Below are positions 1 to 4,792 of a stretch of DNA of 9,169 nucleotides, piece after piece. Source of the stretch: Actinomycetota bacterium. GTDB lineage: Bacteria; Actinomycetota; Actinomycetes; Nanopelagicales; Nanopelagicaceae. The stretch spans positions 1 through 9,169 of the forward strand of contig CANMCL010000031.1 in the NCBI GenBank assembly GCA_947496345.1, given 5' to 3'. Made by a program: the position numbers and the translations under genes. The notes below the pieces were generated by a model. That model did not search any database, was not told the DNA's origin, and worked only from the letters and a program-made list of their open reading frames with translations. How positions within the stretch are numbered: the stretch's first letter is position 1; every line of letters starts with the position of its first letter.

Positions 1-2
1 CA

Positions 3-425
3 TGGGCAGGCTCGTTAAAAGAGGCTGGATATTCATCTGAAGAGTTAAAGGTTCGCAATGAATCGAGAAAGATTCTTGGCATGCCGAAGCTAAAAGTTTC
101 GGCTACTTGTGTGCGCGTTCCAGTAATTACAACACACTCGCTCACAGTGCATGCAACATTTTCAAAAGTTGTTACACGTAAAGCTGCGCAATCGGCGCTA
201 GCAAAGGCCGAAGGCGTAATGCTCTATGACAATCCCGAAAAGAAGGAGTTTCCTACACCTGCTGACGTTGTAGGCACCGATCCAACTTGGGTTGGTCGTG
301 TACGTCAGTCACTAGATAATCCAAAATCTATCGATTTATTTGTATGCGGCGATAACTTGCGCAAGGGTGCAGCGTTAAATACCGCACAAATCGCAGAACT
401 CGTTGCTGCTGAATTCACTCGCTAA
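3..425 (+). CDS. asd: aspartate-semialdehyde dehydrogenase, C-terminal part (5' end outside window)
   Basis: This enzyme reduces aspartyl-4-phosphate to aspartate-4-semialdehyde with NADPH in the cytoplasm, a branch point to lysine/diaminopimelate, threonine and methionine. The frame is open from base 3, so the gene enters from the left; 140 residues are visible of the family's roughly 345. The segment carries the family signature around [10 protein letters not shown] followed by SATCVRVPV and [10 protein letters not shown]. The Arg of CVRVPV and the His of TTHS lie seven residues apart, as do the substrate-binding Arg and the acid/base His of characterised ASADHs (R267 and H274 in E. coli numbering). 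The catalytic cysteine would lie upstream of the window. The ATG at 81 is an internal methionine, not the start, because homology continues upstream of it. The stop codon overlaps the stop of the convergent phosphoesterase gene (422-425), leaving no room for a terminator. Confidence 0.95.
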   Translation, partial: WAGSLKEAGYSSEELKVRNESRKILGMPKLKVSATCVRVPVITTHSLTVHATFSKVVTRKAAQSALAKAEGVMLYDNPEKKEFPTPADVVGTDPTWVGRVRQSLDNPKSIDLFVCGDNLRKGAALNTAQIAELVAAEFTR

Positions 426-1237
426 AGTTTTGCAGTAAGCGTTACCAAACTAACTTCTGGCGGACTAGCAACTCTTATTCTTGCAAAGGGACTAGTTCCC
501 ATTCCTGCTGAAACATGTAAATAAGGTTCATCACCAAATTTAGTTAAACCACGCGCGCGCCAAGTTGGCAGGTCGCAATTTGTTGTCAGCGCACGTGAGC
601 CGCCCGGCAAAGGTAATCGAACTTGTCCGCCATGTGTGTGTCCCGCGAAGATGGCATCTAATCCATCCTTTGCCATTCCATCTAGAATTCTTAAATACGG
701 CGCGTGCGTCACTCCAATTGCGATGTCGCACGGTCCAGGTTCGCCAGCAACCAATGAGTAATTATCAAATTCCAGATGCGCATCATCTGTGCCACGCGTT
801 TCGATCGTTGTATCTTTAATTTTAATTGTTGCTCGCGAGTGATTTAGATTTTTCCAACCGCGTGCTTGCAGCCCTAAATCTAATTCTGGCCAAGGCAAAT
901 CATCTCCGTGAATTCGCTTGCCGTGGCCGGGGAGTAAATACTTCAGAGGATTCTTTGGCTTGGGCGCGTAGTAATCATTTGATCCGAAAACATATAAGCC
1001 GGGAATATTTAACAATGCATCTAACGCATCAAGAGCGACAGGAACAGCCTGCATATGAGCGAGAAAGTCCCCGGTTGAGATGACTAAGTCGGGAGCGAGA
1101 TCGATGAATGATTTGATGTCAGCAATCTCGGTTTTGCGGGCTGGGGTCAGATGCAGATCAGAAAAGTGAAGCACTCGAATCGGCGCGTGACCAGCGGGCA
1201 GAATCGGGATCTCAGCCTGGCGAAGTTGATAACTCAT
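422..1237 (-). CDS. calcineurin-like metallophosphoesterase (YkuE/Rv3683-like)
   Basis: A 271-residue predicted metal-dependent phosphoesterase; the substrate is unknown. Metal-site motifs are in family order: FSDLHL (D27, H29), STGDF (D57), GSND (N87), THAP (H178) and GHTHGGQ (H200, H202). GSND replaces the usual GNHD; I recall the same variant in actinobacterial relatives, so I do not treat it as inactivating. No signal peptide or membrane segment is visible. I place the start at the ATG at 1237 because the conserved core begins soon after it. The frame stays open another 150 codons upstream, but that stretch is antisense to yqeY and has no phosphoesterase similarity. No Shine-Dalgarno sequence precedes the ATG; a TATCTT hexamer lies 8 bases upstream, which fits a leaderless or near-leaderless mRNA. 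In mycobacteria the relative Rv3683 also lies near this gene cluster (from memory). Confidence 0.9.
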   Translation of the reverse strand: MSYQLRQAEIPILPAGHAPIRVLHFSDLHLTPARKTEIADIKSFIDLAPDLVISTGDFLAHMQAVPVALDALDALLNIPGLYVFGSNDYYAPKPKNPLKYLLPGHGKRIHGDDLPWPELDLGLQARGWKNLNHSRATIKIKDTTIETRGTDDAHLEFDNYSLVAGEPGPCDIAIGVTHAPYLRILDGMAKDGLDAIFAGHTHGGQVRLPLPGGSRALTTNCDLPTWRARGLTKFGDEPYLHVSAGMGTSPFARIRVASPPEVSLVTLTAKL

Positions 1238-1245
1238 TACATGAG

Positions 1246-1251
1246 AAGATA
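1246..1251 (-). promoter_or_regulatory. candidate -10 element of the metallophosphoesterase gene
   Basis: Read on the minus strand this is TATCTT, matching the actinobacterial TANNNT -10 pattern, and it ends 8 bases before the ATG at 1237. Transcription would start at or within about two bases of the start codon, which agrees with the absence of a Shine-Dalgarno sequence. No convincing -35 is visible. A hexamer this loose can arise by chance. Confidence 0.35.
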
Positions 1252-1286
1252 CACCCGAACAGTTCAAGAATTGGAGCATCAAACTC

Positions 1287-1745
1287 GTGGGACTCAAAGA
1301 GACACTTAAGAGCGACTTAACTGAGGCAATTCGCAGTAGCGACAAGGTCGTATCAGGAACAATCCGTATGGTCTTAACTGCAATTACTAACGAAGAAGTG
1401 TCAGGAAAAGAAGCCCGTGTACTTACTGAAGACGAGATCATTACCGTCTTATCGCGTGAAGCCAAGAAGCGCCGTGAAGCGGCCGAAGAATTTGCCAAAG
1501 CTAACCGCCCCGATAAGTCTGCAGAAGAGAAAGCCGAAGGCGAAGTAATTGCTAAGTATTTACCAGCACAACTTTCTGAAGATGATATAAAGAAGATGAT
1601 TGCCGCCGCAGTCGCATCAACTGGTGCTGCCGGCCCTGGCGATATGGGCAAAGTTATGGGAGCCATCAAAGGCCAGATCGCTGGCAAAGCAGATGGTTCT
1701 TTAGTTTCATCACTTGTAAAAGCAGCGCTAGCCGGAGGAAATTAA
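1287..1745 (+). CDS. yqeY: GatB/YqeY domain protein
   Basis: A 152-residue cytoplasmic protein of the YqeY family, which resembles the C-terminal tRNA-contacting tail of the GatB amidotransferase subunit. Its cellular role is not established. The family pattern is clear: an N-terminal helical half (LKSDLTEAIR, TIRMVLTAITNEEV), a charged helix with SREAKKRREAAEEF, the KYLPAQLSEDDI hinge, and a small C-terminal domain with GDMGKVMGAIKGQIAGKADG. The length is normal for the family. The start is GTG at 1287, supported by GGAG at 1273-1276 ten bases upstream and by the conserved LKETLKSDL beginning. It heads a tight + strand cluster: its stop overlaps the next ATG by one base (TAATG) and a strong GGAGG lies inside its end. 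It is divergent from the phosphoesterase gene across a 49-base spacer. Confidence 0.93.
   Translation: MGLKETLKSDLTEAIRSSDKVVSGTIRMVLTAITNEEVSGKEARVLTEDEIITVLSREAKKRREAAEEFAKANRPDKSAEEKAEGEVIAKYLPAQLSEDDIKKMIAAAVASTGAAGPGDMGKVMGAIKGQIAGKADGSLVSSLVKAALAGGN
1734..1738 (+). promoter_or_regulatory. ribosome binding site of the 50-residue ORF
   Basis: GGAGG lies within the last codons of yqeY, six bases before the ATG at 1745. It is one of the strongest Shine-Dalgarno sequences in the window and is the main support for the small gene that follows being translated. Confidence 0.7.
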
Positions 1746-1897
1746 TGAAATTTGAATATGCAACAGTTCCACTACTTTCACACGCCACAAAGCAGATTCT
1801 TGATACTTGGGGTTCAGATGGATGGGAACTCGTAACTGTTATTCCTGCTCCAGGCGGCGAACAATTAGTTGCTTACATGAAGCGAGAGATTAAATAA
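1745..1897 (+). CDS. DUF4177-like small protein
   Basis: A 50-residue protein. It starts MKFEYATVPLL, has a central helix-like stretch ILDTWGSDGWELVTV and ends GEQLVAYMKREIK. The aromatic N-terminal strand, the GWELV motif and the final hydrophobic strand are the pattern of DUF4177-type proteins, whose function is unknown. Translation is supported by GGAGG six bases upstream, a one-base TAATG overlap with yqeY and a two-base gap to the Rid gene, so the three genes probably form one operon. From memory, mycobacteria have a small protein of about this size (Rv3678A) beside their Rid homologue (Rv3678c), so the pairing looks conserved and may be functional. No signal peptide, membrane segment or cysteine is present. 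I am confident it is a gene but cannot assign a function. Confidence 0.82.
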   Translation: MKFEYATVPLLSHATKQILDTWGSDGWELVTVIPAPGGEQLVAYMKREIK

Positions 1898-1899
1898 CT

Positions 1900-2436
1900 A
1901 TGGCGATCGATGTCCGCGCAAAGCTTGCTGAAAAAGGTTTAAAGCTTCCTGTTGCGGCTAAACCAGTTGCTGCTTATTTGCCAGCAGTGCGTACTGGCCA
2001 AATAGTTTTTACTGCAGGGCAACTTCCTTTGGTAGATGGCGCAATGGCCGATACCGGCAAAGTTGGCGCTGAAATCACACAAGAGCGAGCGAAAGAACTT
2101 GCAGAAATTTGCGCCCTTAATTGTTTAGCGGCTGTCGAACTCGTTGCTCCGGTAGATATGATTGTAAAAGTTGTTCGCGTAGTTTGTTATGTAAACGGTG
2201 CGCCAGGTTTTCTAAATCAACCATTTATTGCAAATGGAGCTTCTGAGCTCTTCATGCATATCTGGGGGGATGCTGGCATTGCTGCGCGCAGTGCCATCGG
2301 AGTTGCTGAACTTCCTTTGAATTCGCCGGTGGAGATCGAACTCACCGTTGAAATTGCTGAATTAAAGGGATCTAGCGCGAACGCTTACTTAGGCGGTCAA
2401 CATCAGCAATCAATACTGAACGACCGTCCAGCTTAA
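1900..2436 (+). CDS. Rid family protein (YjgF/YER057c/UK114), putative 2-iminoacid deaminase
   Basis: A 178-residue cytoplasmic protein. Rid proteins typically hydrolyse reactive enamine/imine intermediates released by PLP enzymes. The visible family features are GQIVFTAGQLP (about 33-43), the long helix around 60-82, VRVVCYVNGAPGF, and ARSAIGVAELPLNSPVEIE. R130 aligns with the Arg (R105 in E. coli RidA) that binds substrate carboxylate, and E145/E147 sit at the acidic VEIE strand, so the active site looks intact. The conserved domain ends near residue 155. The last 23 residues are an extra tail encoded opposite the 3' end of crp, a 65-base tail-to-tail overlap. The ATG at 1900 follows the DUF4177 gene by two bases with only a weak purine run ahead, so translation is probably coupled. 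The exact Rid subgroup is undecided; it resembles mycobacterial Rv3678c. Confidence 0.9.
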   Translation: MAIDVRAKLAEKGLKLPVAAKPVAAYLPAVRTGQIVFTAGQLPLVDGAMADTGKVGAEITQERAKELAEICALNCLAAVELVAPVDMIVKVVRVVCYVNGAPGFLNQPFIANGASELFMHIWGDAGIAARSAIGVAELPLNSPVEIELTVEIAELKGSSANAYLGGQHQQSILNDRPA

Positions 2437-3055
2437 GCCAACCGCGTCCTGCAAAATCTGCCAAGGCTTTATTAACTGTCTCGCGTGATGCTCCAACAAG
2501 TTGGGCAAGTTCTTCTTGAGTTAAGTCGTGGTTAACGAGTAACCCTTCAGGGGTTGACTTACCGAAACGATCACCAAGATCAATTAGCGCTTTTGCGACG
2601 CGTCCTGGAACATCTGAAAAAACTAAGTCGCCGACTGCTTCATTGGTGCGGCGCAGGCGTTGTGACAATCTAGTGAGCAATTGAAGTGAAACTTCTGGGT
2701 TCTGCTTTAGCCAAGGGATAACTTTTTCATGGCTAAGTGAAAGTAACTTCGCATCAGTAACTGCAGTTGCAGTTGAGGTGCGTGGGCCGGGATCAAAGAG
2801 TGAGAGTTCGCCGAACATTTCGCCTGGCCCGAGGATCGAAAGCAGATTCTCGCGACCGTCTCCGCTTGAGGTTCCAAGCTTTAACTTGCCATCAATAATT
2901 ACATACAAATGCTCGCCTTCATCGCCCTCTTTAAAAAGGATTGATCCTTTGGCGATCTTTACTGAATCCATGGAGGCGCGCAGTGAGACCGCGGCAGCTT
3001 CATCAAGGGCGGTAAAGAGCGGGGCTCTGCGTACGACTTCTTCTTCGTGTGGCAC
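2372..3055 (-). CDS. crp: Crp/GlxR-type cyclic-nucleotide-responsive transcription regulator
   Basis: A 227-residue global regulator of the CRP/FNR superfamily, close in pattern to mycobacterial Crp (Rv3676) and corynebacterial GlxR. An N-terminal cyclic-nucleotide domain (about 10-120) holds the phosphate-binding cassette FGELSLFDPGPRTSTA, with E83, R92, T93 and S94 at the positions that contact cAMP in relatives, so ligand binding is expected. A linking dimer helix (about 115-140) leads to a winged helix-turn-helix (about 150-215) with LTQEELAQLVGASRETV. The length is normal. The start is GTG at 3055: a stop lies just upstream in frame and the ATG one frame over cannot be used. No Shine-Dalgarno is possible in the 17-base spacer; a TAAACT -10-like hexamer ends six bases before GTG, suggesting a leaderless mRNA. 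The last 21 codons and the stop overlap the Rid gene. Confidence 0.95.
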   Translation of the reverse strand: MPHEEEVVRRAPLFTALDEAAAVSLRASMDSVKIAKGSILFKEGDEGEHLYVIIDGKLKLGTSSGDGRENLLSILGPGEMFGELSLFDPGPRTSTATAVTDAKLLSLSHEKVIPWLKQNPEVSLQLLTRLSQRLRRTNEAVGDLVFSDVPGRVAKALIDLGDRFGKSTPEGLLVNHDLTQEELAQLVGASRETVNKALADFAGRGWLKLDGRSVLIADVDRLSKRSR

Positions 3056-3060
3056 ATCGG

Positions 3061-3067
3061 TAGTTTA
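3061..3067. promoter_or_regulatory. candidate bidirectional -10 element for leaderless crp and nth
   Basis: The seven bases TAGTTTA lie in the 17-base gap between the two divergent genes. On the plus strand 3061-3066 reads TAGTTT, with six bases to the nth ATG at 3073. On the minus strand 3067-3062 reads TAAACT, with six bases to the crp GTG at 3055. Both fit the TANNNT pattern and the usual distance from -10 to transcription start, so both mRNAs could begin on the first base of their start codon. Neither gene has a Shine-Dalgarno sequence. The -35 regions would lie inside the opposite coding sequence and show no clear consensus. This is a prediction from spacing and symmetry only. Confidence 0.55.
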
Positions 3068-3072
3068 CTCGC

Positions 3073-3771
3073 ATGGCCCCTGATCGCGAAACCCGCAAGA
3101 GCGCTCGGGCTATCTATCGGATATTAAGCAAGCGATATCCAGATGTTCGCTGCGAATTGGATTTCTCCAACCCACTCGAATTAACCATTGCAACAGTACT
3201 TTCTGCGCAATGCACCGATAAGAGAGTTAATCAAGTTACGCCGGCGTTATTTAAGAAATATAAAAACGTTCGGGCATACGCTAAAGCCTCATTGGTGGAT
3301 ATCGAAGATCTGATTTACACAACTGGATTCTTTCGAGCTAAAGCGCGACATATTAATGGGCTAGCAAAAAAGATTATCGAAGATTTTGACGGCGAAGTTC
3401 CGCAGACTTTAGAAGAGTTGATTACATTGCCAGGGGTTGGCCGCAAGACTGCTAACGTCGTTTTGGGCCATGCCTTTGATATTCCTGGAATCACCGTCGA
3501 CACACATTTTGGAAGGCTTTCACGTAGATTTGAGTGGAGCGCGTCGCAAGATCCCGTAAAAGTAGAATTTGAAGTGGGAGAGTTGATACCTCAAAAGGAA
3601 TGGACCAACTTGTCACAACGGATGATCTGGCATGGCAGAAGAATTTGCCATTCGCGCAAGCCAGCGTGCGGTGCTTGTCCTGTGGCAAAGATTTGTCCAT
3701 CGTTTGGAATTGGTGAGATGGATAAAGCGAAAGCACTTCTTTTAGTCAAAAGCGATGCGGATTTCCGATGA
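3073..3771 (+). CDS. nth: endonuclease III (DNA glycosylase/AP lyase)
   Basis: A 232-residue base-excision repair enzyme that removes oxidised pyrimidines and cleaves the abasic site. The helix-hairpin-helix LPGVGRKTANVV contains the catalytic lysine (K125), and the catalytic aspartate is D143 in VDTHFGRLSRR. The iron-sulphur ligands follow the exact C-x6-C-x2-C-x5-C spacing (C192, C199, C202, C208), so a 4Fe-4S cluster is expected. SAQCTDKRVN at 44-53 is the usual DNA-lesion-binding loop. The length is typical. The start at 3073 gives the expected N-terminus; no Shine-Dalgarno is seen and a TAGTTT hexamer ends six bases upstream, so it may be leaderless. The crp-nth pairing is a common actinobacterial arrangement. 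Its stop overlaps the next start (ATGA, 3768-3771), implying translational coupling with the thioredoxin-like lipoprotein. Confidence 0.96.
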   Translation: MAPDRETRKSARAIYRILSKRYPDVRCELDFSNPLELTIATVLSAQCTDKRVNQVTPALFKKYKNVRAYAKASLVDIEDLIYTTGFFRAKARHINGLAKKIIEDFDGEVPQTLEELITLPGVGRKTANVVLGHAFDIPGITVDTHFGRLSRRFEWSASQDPVKVEFEVGELIPQKEWTNLSQRMIWHGRRICHSRKPACGACPVAKICPSFGIGEMDKAKALLLVKSDADFR

Positions 3772-4298
3772 AGCGAATACTTATCATTGTTGCCGCGCTC
3801 ATTTTATCGGGGTGTTCTAACTCAGATCCAGTTGCACAGACCGGAGAAGTAATTTCTTGCGAGTCTGTCACCACAAATAAAGAGGTAGCTGAAGGTATTG
3901 CTCTCGAATGCGTAGATGGCTCACCGGGAGCGATTATTGAATCACTACGCGGTCCCATGGTGATAAATGTTTGGGGCTCTTGGTGCACAACCTGTTTAGA
4001 TGAAATGCCAGAATTTGTAAGTTTTTATAGCAAAGCTAAGGGCAAAGTACAGCTAGTCGGTATTGCAGTTGAGGAGGCATCTCCTGCGAATTCTCAAAGA
4101 TTCATTGAGGAAAATGGCATGACTTGGCCAAATTATTATGATCGCGAGAATGAGACAAGAGCGTACTTTGGAATGGGCGTTCCGGTGACTTTATTTATAG
4201 ATGCAGATGGTAAGACGGTATATAAAAAAATTGGTGTTATAGAATCAGAATCTGAATTAATCGCGCTAACAGAGAAATATTTAGGGGTGCAGATTTAA
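3768..4298 (+). CDS. TlpA/ResA-like thioredoxin-fold lipoprotein
   Basis: A 176-residue exported thiol-disulphide oxidoreductase, probably anchored outside the membrane. A short signal peptide (KR, then a hydrophobic stretch 4-13) ends in the lipobox LSGC, with the lipidated cysteine at C16. The thioredoxin fold begins around residue 60. The redox motif is WCTTC (C73, C76) and the cis-proline is P139 in GVPVTLF, followed by IDADGKTVYKKIG. Two further cysteines, C31 and C48, lie before the fold and could form a structural disulphide. It is presumably involved in extracytoplasmic disulphide handling or cytochrome c maturation; the substrate cannot be told. It overlaps nth by four bases and the CvpA gene by one base, so the three are likely co-translated. 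It matches the position and type of Rv3673c in mycobacteria (from memory). Confidence 0.9.
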   Translation: MKRILIIVAALILSGCSNSDPVAQTGEVISCESVTTNKEVAEGIALECVDGSPGAIIESLRGPMVINVWGSWCTTCLDEMPEFVSFYSKAKGKVQLVGIAVEEASPANSQRFIEENGMTWPNYYDRENETRAYFGMGVPVTLFIDADGKTVYKKIGVIESESELIALTEKYLGVQI

Positions 4299-4792
4299 TG
4301 CTTTTAGACCTTGTGATCGCCGCAGCCGTTCTCATTTCAGGAGTGATCGGTTATAAAAACGGATTTATTAGAACGATCTTCAAATTTGTGGGCTACATCG
4401 CCGGTGGCGTTCTTGGAATCTATTTTTCTCTAAAGATCTCAAACGATTGGGCGTTAGATTTTAAGCGCGTTGGTTTTGTGATCATCGCAATTGTTGCCAG
4501 CGGAAGTTTTGGATCAATGGCCGGTGGTGCACTCGCCAAGGGTTTACGAGCAACGGTATTTCGTGGGCCACTGGCGCTTTTAGATTCACTGGCAGGTTCT
4601 GCCTTAGAAATCATCCGAGTAATTCTCGTGACTTATTTGATCGCGACCGTCTTGCTTTGGTCACCGTGGGAATCAGTACAGAACCAAATCGCAAAGAGTC
4701 AGATACTGACGAAAGTTCAACCTTTCATTCCTGGGTTAATTACCCAAGCAAACGATTGGGTAAAGGAAGAGTTCCTTAATCTTCGTCTTTAG
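4298..4792 (+). CDS. CvpA-family membrane protein (MarP membrane domain without the protease)
   Basis: A 164-residue integral membrane protein. Four hydrophobic segments are visible at roughly 2-18, 26-46, 57-78 and 101-121, with the GYKNGFIRTIFKFVGYIAGG pattern of the CvpA (colicin V production) family between the first two. After the last segment only about 43 residues remain, including PFIPGLITQANDWV. The mycobacterial gene at this position, marP (Rv3671c), has the same four-helix CvpA part followed by a periplasmic trypsin-like protease domain; none of that protease is present here, and acs begins at once on the other strand. The ATG overlaps the previous stop (TAATG), with an AGGGG purine run upstream. 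The 3' end overlaps the end of acs by 17 bases. The function of stand-alone CvpA proteins is poorly known; a membrane role is all that can be inferred. Confidence 0.88.
   Translation: MLLDLVIAAAVLISGVIGYKNGFIRTIFKFVGYIAGGVLGIYFSLKISNDWALDFKRVGFVIIAIVASGSFGSMAGGALAKGLRATVFRGPLALLDSLAGSALEIIRVILVTYLIATVLLWSPWESVQNQIAKSQILTKVQPFIPGLITQANDWVKEEFLNLRL

Noticed and set aside
86..96. The metallophosphoesterase GSND motif (residues 85-88 of that protein) as a broken active site
   Set aside because: The metal-ligand Asn is kept, and the His-to-Asp change is, as I recall, common in the actinobacterial branch, so it is not evidence of inactivation.
1238..1687. Minus-strand frame extending the metallophosphoesterase upstream by 150 codons
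   Set aside because: It is antisense to the well-supported yqeY gene, is low-complexity (Ser/Ala/Leu-rich) and has no phosphoesterase similarity; the conserved core starts just after the ATG at 1237.
2372..3055. Starting crp at the ATG at 3057
   Set aside because: That ATG is in a different frame (its next codon is TGC); the GTG at 3055 is in the frame of the conserved protein and a stop lies just upstream.
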